Source: Schauerella fraxinea (GTDB lineage: Bacteria > Pseudomonadota > Gammaproteobacteria > Burkholderiales > Burkholderiaceae_B). Taken from it: a DNA stretch of 64,000 bases. Position 1 is the stretch's first letter, and the number at the start of each line of letters is the position of its first letter. The stretch is from contig JAVDKK010000001.1 in assembly GCA_030849945.1 (NCBI GenBank), positions 496,001-560,000 of the forward strand. Direction: 5' to 3'. Shown here piece after piece: positions 23,976-32,700 of this stretch. Made by a program: the position numbers and the translations under genes. The notes under the pieces are model-generated. The model made no database searches and was not told the origin of the DNA. It saw only the letters and a list, made by a program, of their open reading frames with translations.

Positions 23976-25409
23976 TTGGCGCCGCCCTTCGCGCTGCACT
24001 CGCTCGACACCACCCTGCACGCCCTGATCGCCGACCATCCCGGCGAAACCGGGGCCATGCTGCTGGACGACAATCTGGACGCCTTCGCCGCGCGTGCACT
24101 CAGCACGCGTGCAGCCACGCGCACGCTCGATCTGCAGTACTACATGTGGCATCCCGACATGACCGGCCGGCTGCTGGGGCGCGAAGTGCTCAAGGCTGCC
24201 GCCCGCGGCGTGCGCGTGCGCCTGTTGATCGACGACATCAAGCTGCATGGCCTGGACGACACCATGCTGGCGCTGGATCGGCACCCAGGAATCGAAGTAC
24301 GTATCTTCAATCCCGGACGCGTGCGCAAGCATGCGATCGGCCGCGCGATCGAGATGCTGCTGCGCGCGGTGCGCATGAATTGCCGCATGCACAACAAGCT
24401 GTGGCTCGCCGACGATACGGTCGCCATCCTGGGGGGACGCAACATCGGCGACGAGTACTTCGATGCCAGCGAGGTCGCCAACTTTCACGACGCCGACGTA
24501 TTGGTCGTGGGCGCGGTGATCGCCGAATGCCGGCTCGCCTTCGAGCGCTACTGGCATTCGCCGTTGGCCGTGCGCATCGCCGATCTGCACCCCGGGCAGC
24601 ACACCGAACCCGACGCGCCCGACGATGTGTTCGACGCCCTGGCCGATCTGCCCGACGCGCATCCCTATTTGAAGCGTGTCGAAGCCGACGAGAGCGTGCG
24701 CGGCATGGTCACGGGCGAACGGCCGCTGCACTGGACCCCGCACGCCCGCCTGGCCGTCGATCCGCCGGACAAGCGCGATCGCGCGCTGACCGATGCCTGG
24801 ATCGTGCACGACGTGGCGCGTGCCATCGAAAGCGCCACACGCGACGTGTTCATCATCTCGCCCTACTTTGTGCCGGGCGAGCGCGGGGTGGCGCAACTGG
24901 CCGCACTCGCCGCCCGCGGCGTAAAGGTGACCGTCTTGACCAATTCGCTGGCGGCCACCGACGTGGCCGCCGTGCATAGCGGCTACGCCCGATACCGCGA
25001 AGCCTTGTTGCGCGCGGGCATCGCACTTTTCGAGCTCCGGCCCGATGCCAAAACGCGATTGCGTCTGTTCGGGTCGAGCACCGCCAGCCTGCACACGAAA
25101 GCGTTTACCGTCGACGACCGCATCGCGTTCGTCGGCTCGTTCAATTTCGATCCGCGCTCCGTGTCGCTCAATAGCGAGATGGGTTTGTTCTTCGATCAAC
25201 CTGCCCTGCTCGCCAGCTTGCGCGCCCGCGGCATGGCGCAAACCGGGCCGGGAAACAGTTTCCGCGTCACCTTGGATCAAGGCCGTCTGCGATGGCAAAG
25301 CGATGCCTCGGCCGGCGGCCGGGTCTGGCGCCGGGAACCCGAAGCCAGCATCGGACGCCGGCTCCTCGCCGCCTGTTTACGCTATCTCCCGATTACGTCG
25401 CAACTCTGA
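23976..25409 (+). CDS. Phospholipase D family protein, cardiolipin synthase C-like
   Basis: About 477 residues with two HKD motifs: MHNKLWLADDTVAILGGRNIGDEYFD and LHTKAFTVDDRIAFVGSFNFDPRS, plus the ClsC-type LDLQYYMWHPDMTGRLLGREVLKAAARGVRVRLLIDD. No membrane anchor is obvious. Such enzymes make cardiolipin from phosphatidylglycerol and phosphatidylethanolamine. The TTG at 23976 is chosen because AAAAGGGAAA (23961-23970) precedes it and the family start follows; an ATG at 23913 lies upstream of the palindrome and has no ribosome site. The last ~50 residues are basic (GRVWRREPEASIGRRLLAACLRYLP). The DUF481 outer-membrane gene starts 28 bases later. Confidence 0.85.
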   Translation: MAPPFALHSLDTTLHALIADHPGETGAMLLDDNLDAFAARALSTRAATRTLDLQYYMWHPDMTGRLLGREVLKAAARGVRVRLLIDDIKLHGLDDTMLALDRHPGIEVRIFNPGRVRKHAIGRAIEMLLRAVRMNCRMHNKLWLADDTVAILGGRNIGDEYFDASEVANFHDADVLVVGAVIAECRLAFERYWHSPLAVRIADLHPGQHTEPDAPDDVFDALADLPDAHPYLKRVEADESVRGMVTGERPLHWTPHARLAVDPPDKRDRALTDAWIVHDVARAIESATRDVFIISPYFVPGERGVAQLAALAARGVKVTVLTNSLAATDVAAVHSGYARYREALLRAGIALFELRPDAKTRLRLFGSSTASLHTKAFTVDDRIAFVGSFNFDPRSVSLNSEMGLFFDQPALLASLRARGMAQTGPGNSFRVTLDQGRLRWQSDASAGGRVWRREPEASIGRRLLAACLRYLPITSQL

Positions 25410-25437
25410 CGTCTCTCCTCTTCTCTCAGGACATCTT

Positions 25438-26535
25438 GTGATTTCGCACTTCCCCAAAACCGCCATGCGACGCCTCAAGCCTTTCGTGCTGTGCCGTGCG
25501 GCCGGCGCCGTGGCGCTTGTGCTGGCCGGCGCCCCGTTGGCGCATGCCGATGTGGTCTACATGAAAAACGGCGACCGCCTGACGGGCAAGATCACGCTGC
25601 TGGACGACGGCAAGCTCATCTTGAACACCGACTACGGCGGCAGCATGACCCTCAAATGGGCCAGCGTCGAAACGCTCGAAAGCGACGAGCCGCTGATCCT
25701 GAAGAATCAAAAGCTCAACCGTGAAGTGAGTGCGCGGTTGCGCCGCTCCGACGAGGGCAAGGTGGTCGTGGCCAATCCCACGCCGGTGGACGCATCGACC
25801 GAGATCGGCACGCCCACCGCTGCGCCCTCGCGCCAGGTGGCGTTGACCGACGTCGATCAGGTCATCCGGCCCAAGCCATTTCTGCGTGACTTCATGTGGA
25901 AAGGCAACGCCGATGTGGGCCTGGCCTACAAAACGGCGTCGTCGCGCAACGAGGACTACACCGTGGCGGCCAGCACGAAGATGCGGCACGGCATGTGGCG
26001 CCACAACCTGGACGGCGGCTACGACCGCGACAAGGAAGACGGCAACCTCACCACGCACAATCTGAACGGCGCCTACGCGCTGGATCGCTTCCTCACCGAG
26101 AAAGCGTTCTGGCAGGGACGCGTGCTCTATAAGCGCGACTGGGTGGAAGACCTGAGCCGCGAAACCTCGATCGGCACCGGCCCCGGTTATCAGTTCTGGG
26201 ACGACGAGCAAGGCGCCTTCTCGCTGACGGGACTGCTTTCGCGCGTGGAATATCACTACTCGGATGGGGCTTCCGATCGCTTTCCGCAAGCCAGTATCAA
26301 GTGGGACTACCGCCGCTTCGTATACGGCAAGCAGCTTGAGATGTTTACGCAAGGCGAATTGGGCCGGCCGCTCGGCAACGAAGCCAACTACAGCCTGGAT
26401 GCGGGCGCCGGCTTGCGGTACAAGGTCACCGACTGGGCGTCGCTGTATGTGAGATACGCCAAGAATCAGGTGAGCGGGGCACGCGGCGGCGTGAACGAAA
26501 CCACGTGGACGACCGGGCTTGGCGTGACCTGGTAA
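25438..26535 (+). CDS. DUF481 outer-membrane beta-barrel protein (YdiY-like)
   Basis: 365 residues from a GTG at 25438 with AGGAC 5 bases upstream; an ATG at 25465 would begin exactly at the signal peptide (MRRLKPFVLC to AHA) and is the alternative. The mature protein begins DVVYMKNGDRLTGKITLLDDGKLILNTDYGGSMTLKW, the repeated strand pattern common before DUF481 domains, followed by a barrel of alternating aromatic and polar strands ending in TTWTTGLGVTW, with a terminal Trp suited to outer-membrane assembly. Function unknown. It probably shares the palindrome-controlled transcript with the phospholipase D gene, hinting at an envelope-related operon. Confidence 0.82.
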   Translation: MISHFPKTAMRRLKPFVLCRAAGAVALVLAGAPLAHADVVYMKNGDRLTGKITLLDDGKLILNTDYGGSMTLKWASVETLESDEPLILKNQKLNREVSARLRRSDEGKVVVANPTPVDASTEIGTPTAAPSRQVALTDVDQVIRPKPFLRDFMWKGNADVGLAYKTASSRNEDYTVAASTKMRHGMWRHNLDGGYDRDKEDGNLTTHNLNGAYALDRFLTEKAFWQGRVLYKRDWVEDLSRETSIGTGPGYQFWDDEQGAFSLTGLLSRVEYHYSDGASDRFPQASIKWDYRRFVYGKQLEMFTQGELGRPLGNEANYSLDAGAGLRYKVTDWASLYVRYAKNQVSGARGGVNETTWTTGLGVTW

Positions 26536-26669
26536 CAGGCGCGGCGCGATAGTAGGGGCCGCAGGCGCGTGAAAACGCGGATCGACGGTGCGACGGTTCG
26601 ACCTGGCGCGTTATCGCCAAGCGAACCGGGCTGTACCCGCACGATCAACAGCGGCCCTGTCGTGTTTTT

Positions 26670-26687
26670 AGTCCTGTATACAGGACT
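26670..26687. promoter_or_regulatory. 18-bp perfect palindrome, candidate GntR/FCD operator
   Basis: AGTCCTGTATACAGGACT is perfectly symmetric, with a core (TGTATACA) like the operators of FadR-subfamily GntR regulators. It is flanked by T/A-rich sequence and stands 83 bases before the first gene of a four-gene operon whose last gene is an FCD-type GntR regulator, so autoregulation is likely. Confidence 0.7.
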
Positions 26688-26769
26688 TTATTATTGTCCG
26701 GAATGCAGCGCAGTGTTACGCTTGACGCCACTTTTGCGTTTCCACTGCTGCACCACGGAGATCTGCCAT

Positions 26770-27714
26770 ATGTCCGCCACTTCGGCCACGGGCGCCTTGC
26801 GCGCCGTTTTCATCGACGCCAACCCCACCCTCGGCGCCGTCGCCGAACGGCTGCACACCAGCAGCGACTTCAAGCTGGTCGTCAACGGCCAGCCCGATAT
26901 CACGTCGGCAGACATCCCCGGCGTGCTGGGCGATGCCCAAGTGGCCATCATCGATCATACGCACCTGCCCACCGATATCGCGCGCCAATGCAAGGGCTTG
27001 AAGCATGTCGTGTTTCTGGGCACCGGCCCGCGCAGCTACATGAATCCTGAAGAACTCGCCGAGATCGGCATCACCGTGCACATCATCAAAGGCTATGGCG
27101 ACACCGCCGTGGCCGAGTGCGCCTTCTCGCTGATGTGGGCGTCGGCGAAAGGCTTCGCCAAGATGGATCGCGGCATGCGCGCCGGCAACTGGCTGCGCAC
27201 CGAGGCCGTGCAACTCACCGGCAAGACCATCGGCCTGATCGGCTTTGGCGGCATCGCGGCCGAAATGGCCCGCCTGGCCAATGGCGTGGGCATGAAAGTG
27301 CTGGCCTGGAACCGTACGCCGAAGCAACACCCGGGCGTGGAATTCGTCGAGCTCGACGCCCTGCTGGCGCAAAGCCAGGTGGTGTCGATCCATCTCACGC
27401 TCAACGACGACACGCGCGGCATGATTTCGCGCGAGCGTATTGCCGCCATGCAACCCGGCAGCATCCTGATCAATACCGCGCGCGGCGCGGTGGTGGACGA
27501 GGACGCCATGGTCGAGGCACTCAAATCGGGGCACCTGGGCCACGCCGGCCTGGACGTGTTCACGGTCGAGCCGATGCCCGCCGGCCACGTGCTCACCACG
27601 CTGGACAACGTCACCCTCTCGGCGCATTCGGCGTTCCGCACGCCCGAAGCGAACGATAATCTCGTCGGCGCTGCCATTGCGCACTGCCAACGTATCGCCG
27701 CGACCGGCGCCTGA
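26770..27714 (+). CDS. D-2-hydroxyacid dehydrogenase family protein
   Basis: 314 residues from the ATG at 26770, with GGAG (26757-26760) upstream; the open frame further upstream covers the operator. NAD-binding loop GFGGIA (last Gly replaced by Ala), catalytic R in NTARGAVVDE, E in FTVEPMPA and H in LSAHSAFRT. It lacks ACT domains. It probably reduces or oxidises the 2-oxo acid handled by the aminotransferase and ThDP enzyme that follow in the operon. Exact substrate not determinable; phosphoglycerate, glyoxylate/hydroxypyruvate or sulfonated 2-oxo acids are possibilities. Confidence 0.85.
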   Translation: MSATSATGALRAVFIDANPTLGAVAERLHTSSDFKLVVNGQPDITSADIPGVLGDAQVAIIDHTHLPTDIARQCKGLKHVVFLGTGPRSYMNPEELAEIGITVHIIKGYGDTAVAECAFSLMWASAKGFAKMDRGMRAGNWLRTEAVQLTGKTIGLIGFGGIAAEMARLANGVGMKVLAWNRTPKQHPGVEFVELDALLAQSQVVSIHLTLNDDTRGMISRERIAAMQPGSILINTARGAVVDEDAMVEALKSGHLGHAGLDVFTVEPMPAGHVLTTLDNVTLSAHSAFRTPEANDNLVGAAIAHCQRIAATGA

Positions 27715-27744
27715 ATTCCCGTATCCCACCCGTTGGACATCAAC

Positions 27745-28977
27745 ATGACACAAGCCACTGTCACCGAAGAAGCACCGTTTACGATTGCCTCGCGCATCGC
27801 CGCAATCGAAGTTTCCGAAATTCTGCGCATCGGTCAAAAGGCCGCCGCTGCTAAGAAGGCCGGCCGTCCGGTCATCGTGCTGGGTGCGGGCGAGCCCGAT
27901 TTCGATACGCCCGATAACGTCAAGGCTGCCGCCATCGCCGCCATTCACGGCGGTCAAACCAAGTACACGGCCCTGGACGGTACCGCCGAGCTCAAGGCCG
28001 CGATCGCCGCCAAGTTCAAGCGCGACAACGGCCTGGACTACGCCCCCAACGAAATCATCACCGGCGCGGGCGCCAAGCAAATTCTGCACAACGCGTTTCT
28101 TGCCACGCTGAACGAAGGCGACGAGGTCATCCTCGCAGCACCGTATTGGACGTCGTATGTGGACATCGTCGGCATCGCCGGCGGCACGCCCGTGACCGTG
28201 AAGTGCAAGGAAGAAAACGGCTTCCGCCTGGATGCCGCCGACCTCGAAGCCGCCATCACGCCCAAGACGCGCTGGTTGCTGCTGAACTCGCCGTCCAACC
28301 CCAGCGGCGCCGCCTATTCGGCCGCGCAAATGCGCCCGATCCTCGACGTGTTGCTGCGTCATCCGCACGTCTGGCTGATGTGCGACGACATCTACGAACA
28401 CCTGCTGTATGACGGTGCCGAATTCGTCACCGGCGCGCAGCTCGAGCCGCGCCTGAAGAATCGCACGCTCACGATCAACGGCGTGTCCAAGGCGTATGCC
28501 ATGACCGGCTGGCGCCTGGGCTACGGCGCCGGCCCCAAGTCGCTGATCGGCGCAATGGCCGTGGTGCAAAGCCAGAGCACGTCCAATCCGTGCTCGGTGA
28601 GCCAGGCCGCCGCGATCGAAGCGTTGAACGGCCCGCAAGAAGTGCTGGCCGAACGCCGCGCCGCCTTCCAGCGCCGCCGCGACATCGTCGTCGAACGCCT
28701 GAACGCCATCGACGGCATCACCTGCCGCAAGCCTGAAGGCGCGTTCTACACCTTCGCCAGCTGCGCCGGCATCATCGGCCGAAAAACGCCCGAAGGCGTC
28801 ACGATCGATAGCGACAGCGCCTTCTGCAAGTACCTGCTCGATACGGTCGACCTGGCCGTGGTGCCGGGCAGCTGCTTCGATCTGGCGCCCTATTTCCGAA
28901 TTTCCTATGCCGCGTCGGAAGCGGACCTCATCGAAGCGTGCGACCGTATCGCACGCGCATGCAAGGCGTTGACATGA
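27745..28977 (+). CDS. Pyridoxal-phosphate aminotransferase, AspC-like class I
   Basis: 410 residues from the ATG at 27745 (a TTG at 27733 is also open). Class I fold signatures: GAGEPDFDTPDNVKAAA, KYTALDGTAELKAAIA, LNSPSNPSGAAYS, the PLP lysine in NGVSKAYAMTGWRLGY and the C-terminal substrate-carboxylate arginine in YFRISYA. It should transfer amino groups between an amino acid and 2-oxoglutarate. Its stop overlaps the ThDP gene start (ATGA). Pairing with a decarboxylase-type ThDP enzyme suggests an amino acid to 2-oxo acid to aldehyde or acid route. Confidence 0.88.
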   Translation: MTQATVTEEAPFTIASRIAAIEVSEILRIGQKAAAAKKAGRPVIVLGAGEPDFDTPDNVKAAAIAAIHGGQTKYTALDGTAELKAAIAAKFKRDNGLDYAPNEIITGAGAKQILHNAFLATLNEGDEVILAAPYWTSYVDIVGIAGGTPVTVKCKEENGFRLDAADLEAAITPKTRWLLLNSPSNPSGAAYSAAQMRPILDVLLRHPHVWLMCDDIYEHLLYDGAEFVTGAQLEPRLKNRTLTINGVSKAYAMTGWRLGYGAGPKSLIGAMAVVQSQSTSNPCSVSQAAAIEALNGPQEVLAERRAAFQRRRDIVVERLNAIDGITCRKPEGAFYTFASCAGIIGRKTPEGVTIDSDSAFCKYLLDTVDLAVVPGSCFDLAPYFRISYAASEADLIEACDRIARACKALT

Positions 28978-30674
28978 CCTCCACAATAAAAACGAACGAG
29001 ACAACGACACTGGCCCCGCGTACCGGCGGGCAAGTGTTGATCGACCAGTTGGTGCGTCAAGGCGTGGATCGCGTCAGTTGCGTGCCGGGCGAAAGCTACC
29101 TGGCCGCGCTGGACGCGCTGCACGACAGCCCCATCGACGTGGTGATCTGCCGCGCCGAAGGTGGCGCGGCGATGATGGCCGAAGCGTACGGCAAGCTCAC
29201 CGGCCGCCCCGGCGTGTGCTTCGTCACGCGCGGTCCCGGCGCCACCAACGCCAGTCATGGCGTACACATCGCCATGCAAGACTCCACGCCGATGTTGCTC
29301 TTCATCGGCCAGGTGGATCGCAGCATGAAGGAACGCGAGGCGTTCCAGGAAGTCGACTACAAAGCGTTCTTCGGCTCGATGGCCAAATGGGTCGTCGAAA
29401 TCGATCGCGCCGACCGCGTGCCCGAACTCATTGCCCGCGCGTTCCGTGTGGCCATGCAGGGCCGTCCGGGTCCGGTCGTGATCTCGTTGCCGGAAGACAT
29501 GCTGGTCGAAACGTGCAGCGTGCTCGACGCCCCGTACGTCGAACCCGTACGTGCTGCGCCCGAACCGGCCGCCATGACCGAACTCGGCAAGCTGCTGGGC
29601 GAGGCCAAGCGCCCCATCGCCATCCTCGGCGGCTCGGCCTGGACGCCCGAAGGCGTCGAGGCCTTCCAACGCATCGCCGAACAGCACAATCTGCCGGTGA
29701 CCACCTCATTCCGCCGGGCGGCCCTCTTTCCGGCCAAGCATCCCAACTACGCCGGCGAACTGGGCATCGGCCCCGATCCGCGCCTGAAAAAGCGTATCGA
29801 CGAATCCGATCTGATCCTGCTGATCGGCGGTCGGTTATCGGAAATGCCATCGCAATCGTACGGCCTGATCACAATTCCGCAGCCGCAGCAGCCCTTCGTG
29901 CACGTGCACCCGGGCGCCGAGGAACTGGGCCGCGTCTATCAGCCCACGCTGGGCATCCAGGCGTCGCCCGTAGCGTTCTGCGACGCGCTCGAAGCCCTGC
30001 CCGCCACCGGCACGGCCGATCGCGCCGCACAGGCCAAACAGGCGCACACCGATTACATCGACTGGACCGAAACCCCGCGCGATCTGCCGGGCGACTTCCA
30101 GTACGGCAAAGTGATGGCCTGGCTGCGCGACCGCGCACCCGACGACACGATTGTCTGCAACGGCGCGGGCAACTACGCCGGTTGGCTGCATCGTCACTAC
30201 CGCTTCAACGCCTTCGCCACGCAACTCGCGCCCACCAGCGGCTCGATGGGCTACGGTGTGCCGGCCGCGGTGCTGGCCAAGCGTCAATATCCCGAGCGCA
30301 TGGTGATCGCGTTCGCCGGCGACGGCTGCTTCCTGATGAATGGCCAGGAATTCGCGACCGCCGTGCAATACGGTGCAGCGCTGATCGTGATCGTGGTGGA
30401 TAACAGCCAGTACGGCACGATCCGCATGCACCAGGAGCGTGACTATCCTGGCCGTGTGGTGGGCACGCAATTGCACAATCCCGACTTCGCCGCCTACGCC
30501 CAGGCCTTCGGCGGCCATGGCGAACGCGTCGAGAAGACGGCCGACTTCGCGCCTGCTTTCGAGCGCGCCGTGGCATCGGGCAAGCCGGCGATCCTGCACT
30601 GCATTCTCGATCCGCGCGCGCAATCGCATGCCCGTGATTTCACGGGTGTAGACAACAGCAAGGCTGCGCAATGA
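28974..30674 (+). CDS. Thiamine-diphosphate-binding enzyme (acetolactate synthase-like)
   Basis: 566 residues from the ATG at 28974, overlapping the aminotransferase stop. Three-domain ThDP fold: N-terminal domain with CRAEGGAAMMAEAYGKLTG (the glutamate is the usual ThDP-activating residue), a central domain, and the C-terminal ThDP/Mg motif AGDGCFLMNGQEFATAVQYG through VVDNSQYG. It is a stand-alone large subunit without a regulatory partner, so a catabolic carboligase or 2-oxo acid decarboxylase is likelier than biosynthetic acetolactate synthase. It does not look like Xsc. Substrate presumably comes from the aminotransferase product. Confidence 0.85.
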   Translation: MTSTIKTNETTTLAPRTGGQVLIDQLVRQGVDRVSCVPGESYLAALDALHDSPIDVVICRAEGGAAMMAEAYGKLTGRPGVCFVTRGPGATNASHGVHIAMQDSTPMLLFIGQVDRSMKEREAFQEVDYKAFFGSMAKWVVEIDRADRVPELIARAFRVAMQGRPGPVVISLPEDMLVETCSVLDAPYVEPVRAAPEPAAMTELGKLLGEAKRPIAILGGSAWTPEGVEAFQRIAEQHNLPVTTSFRRAALFPAKHPNYAGELGIGPDPRLKKRIDESDLILLIGGRLSEMPSQSYGLITIPQPQQPFVHVHPGAEELGRVYQPTLGIQASPVAFCDALEALPATGTADRAAQAKQAHTDYIDWTETPRDLPGDFQYGKVMAWLRDRAPDDTIVCNGAGNYAGWLHRHYRFNAFATQLAPTSGSMGYGVPAAVLAKRQYPERMVIAFAGDGCFLMNGQEFATAVQYGAALIVIVVDNSQYGTIRMHQERDYPGRVVGTQLHNPDFAAYAQAFGGHGERVEKTADFAPAFERAVASGKPAILHCILDPRAQSHARDFTGVDNSKAAQ

Positions 30675-31378
30675 TGATCGCCACGCCGCCCGCCGAAACT
30701 ACTGTCGACAGCATTGTCGATCGCGTTCACGGTCAATTGAGCGCCATGGCCATCGGCTTTGCGTTCAAACCCGGCGAGCGGCTCAACGAAGTCGCGTTGG
30801 CCAAGCAGTTGGGCGTGAGTCGCACACCGTTGCGCGAAGCGCTCAACCGCTTGAACAGCGAAGGTCTGCTGCGCTATCTGCCCGGCAAAGGGTTCTTTTG
30901 CCGCGACCTGGATGTGCAGGAGATTTTCGCGCTCTACGAATTGCGCAAGGCCATCGAAGTGGCCGCCGTGCGGCTGTCGATTGCGCGGGCGCAGGATGCC
31001 GAGATCGCCGCGCTGCTGGCGTTTCTGGATGCCACCGGCCCCGATCCCGGCGAGCGTACCCCCGTCGAGTTGGTGGAGCTCGACGAAGCGTTTCACGAAG
31101 GCCTGATGCACCTCTCGGATAATGCCGAGATGGTGCGCGTGCTGCGCAACGTCAATGCCCGCATCCGCTTCGTGCGCTGGATCGATATGGATCGTGGCGA
31201 CCGCCGCCACACCCAACTCGAACACCGCGAAATCGTGCAAGCGCTGCAGCGACGCGATGAAGCCACCTGTGCCGCCTTGCTTGAAAAGCATATCGACCGC
31301 CGTGTGGATCAGATCACGTCGGCGATCAAGGAAGGCTACGCGCAGATCTACATGAACGGCGTGGCGCGGCACGGCTGA
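30671..31378 (+). CDS. GntR-family regulator with FCD domain
   Basis: 235 residues: winged helix-turn-helix (FKPGERLNEVALAKQLGVSRTPLREALNRLNSEGLL split between helices) and a C-terminal FCD domain with the metal-ligand-like histidines in LDEAFHEGLM and EHREIVQAL, and KHIDRR. The ATG overlaps the ThDP gene stop. As the last gene of the operon it is probably the autoregulator binding the palindrome at 26670-26687. Confidence 0.9.
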   Translation: MMIATPPAETTVDSIVDRVHGQLSAMAIGFAFKPGERLNEVALAKQLGVSRTPLREALNRLNSEGLLRYLPGKGFFCRDLDVQEIFALYELRKAIEVAAVRLSIARAQDAEIAALLAFLDATGPDPGERTPVELVELDEAFHEGLMHLSDNAEMVRVLRNVNARIRFVRWIDMDRGDRRHTQLEHREIVQALQRRDEATCAALLEKHIDRRVDQITSAIKEGYAQIYMNGVARHG

Positions 31379-31511
31379 GGGGCTCTTCGGTCATCGGCGT
31401 CGCACTGACGGGCGACTGCCGTACGACCGTGCTTTAGCACCGTACAAGCACGACATGTCCGGGTGCGACGCCACCCGCAACCGCACGTGGCGCCCAATGA
31501 ACGCCACCATC

Positions 31512-31543
31512 TTGACCGAATATAATAAGAATCACTTCTATTT
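31512..31543 (+). promoter_or_regulatory. Candidate promoter with Fur-box-like dyad
   Basis: A possible -35 TTGACC (31512-31517) and -10 TTCTAT (31536-31541), 18 bases apart, enclose AATAAGAATCACTTCTATTT (AGAA-N4-TTCT dyad), which resembles a Fur site. TATAAT is also present at 31521-31526. It precedes an esterase of a type sometimes acting on ferric siderophores. Match is imperfect. Confidence 0.35.
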
Positions 31544-31561
31544 AAGGCAGTGGTTCGGCAT

Positions 31562-32644
31562 ATGGTCTTCAACGCGTTGCATCGGGCGGGATCCGCTCAC
31601 CTATCGGCCCGTGTGATGGGCAGCACCCTCAACGCGAGACGACTGTCCCGTTTTACCGTGGCGCTGGCGCTGCTGTTTGGCGCAAGCGTCATCACGCACA
31701 CCGCGTCTGCGCAGGCGCCTACGAATACGGGGGCACGCGGTCAACGGGCGATCGGTGACACCGTGGCCGATCATCCCTCCAGCGTGTACCGATTCGAGAG
31801 GCACATGCTCGACTCGGCCGACGGCAAGCGGCATTACCGCGTCGAGATCGCAATCCCGGCAGCGCCCGCCCCCGAATCGGGCTTTCCAGTTCTTTACATG
31901 CTCGATGGCAATTCGGCGATGGCAACGCTCACGGATGACGATCTCGCCATGCTTGCGCGTACGCGCCCGGCCGTGCTCGTGGCGATCGGCTATGACGTCG
32001 ACACCCGCAACGACGTCGTCTCGCGCGCGTACGACTACACCCCGCCTGAATACGACAAAGACAACGGCAAGCTTGCAGCGCCGCCCGTGGTGCGCGGCCG
32101 GGTGGGCGGCGGAGCCGACGTCTTCCTGGCCCTCATCCAGTCCCGGATCATGCCGCTGGTGCAGGCACGCGCAAACGTGAACCCCAAGCAGGCCTACCTT
32201 TGGGGCCATTCGTACGGCGGCCTCTTCACCTTGCACACGCTCTTCACCCAACCCGACGCCTTCGCGCGCTACATCGTGGGCGACCCATCGGCATGGTGGA
32301 ACGACGGCGCACTGGTGAATGAGTGGCAGGCATTTCAAGCCGATCGCGCTGCGGGCAAACGCATCGGCATCTTCGTGGGCACCAAGCCGCGCGACACGCC
32401 ACGGCCGATGTCGCCCCCTGCCGCAGCGGCCACGCCCGATGGGACAGCGCGCAATGCTCAGGCAACCGGCAACACCACGCCGCAAGCAACGCCTGCCGAT
32501 CAACGCGCCGCCGTGGCTGATATGGCCGAAGGCTTGCGTGCTGGTGGCGCCAGCGTGAGCTATGAAACCTTTCCGCAATACGGGCATGGCGAGATGATCC
32601 GCGCTTCGCTCGAGCGTGCGCTGCAGATCGTCACCGAGCCTTGA
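31562..32644 (+). CDS. Exported alpha/beta-hydrolase esterase (Fes/IroE-like)
   Basis: 360 residues from the ATG at 31562; a GTG at 31550 and an ATG at 31616 are alternatives, the last giving a standard-length signal peptide (RRLSRFTVALALLFGASVITHTASAQA). Putative esterase (PF00756) features: FPVLYMLDGNSAM, nucleophile S217 in GHSYGG, the following GDPSAWW, and H342 in YGHGE. An insert of about 45 Ala/Thr/Pro-rich residues follows IGIFVGTKPRDT. Periplasmic siderophore-type esterases have this layout, but no receptor or siderophore genes are here; a general esterase is equally possible. Confidence 0.8.
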   Translation: MVFNALHRAGSAHLSARVMGSTLNARRLSRFTVALALLFGASVITHTASAQAPTNTGARGQRAIGDTVADHPSSVYRFERHMLDSADGKRHYRVEIAIPAAPAPESGFPVLYMLDGNSAMATLTDDDLAMLARTRPAVLVAIGYDVDTRNDVVSRAYDYTPPEYDKDNGKLAAPPVVRGRVGGGADVFLALIQSRIMPLVQARANVNPKQAYLWGHSYGGLFTLHTLFTQPDAFARYIVGDPSAWWNDGALVNEWQAFQADRAAGKRIGIFVGTKPRDTPRPMSPPAAAATPDGTARNAQATGNTTPQATPADQRAAVADMAEGLRAGGASVSYETFPQYGHGEMIRASLERALQIVTEP

Positions 32645-32671
32645 TATCCGCTCGCGCTGGGCTGTGCGCGC

Positions 32672-32700
32672 AAAAAAAAAGGCCCCCATGCGCGGGGGCC
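32672..32700 (-). terminator. Intrinsic terminator for leftward (minus-strand) transcription
   Basis: GGCCCCC (32681-32687), loop ATGCGC, GGGGGCC (32694-32700). Nine A residues at 32672-32680 become the U tract on the minus strand, so it stops leftward RNA. The only leftward gene feeding it is the fasciclin gene, whose stop is at 33318. It offers no U tract for the esterase mRNA. Confidence 0.8.

Noticed and set aside
26670..26687. Second LexA box (CTGTATACAG)
   Set aside because: CTGT and ACAG are only 2 bases apart rather than 8; symmetry fits a GntR-type operator instead.
26716..29010. 764-codon open frame on the minus strand
   Set aside because: Lies opposite the hydroxyacid dehydrogenase and aminotransferase genes and shows no domain; antisense artefact of GC-rich codons.
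28974..30674. Sulfoacetaldehyde acetyltransferase (Xsc) identity for the ThDP enzyme
   Set aside because: The N-terminal and substrate-site sequences do not look like Xsc, and no phosphotransacetylase gene accompanies it.
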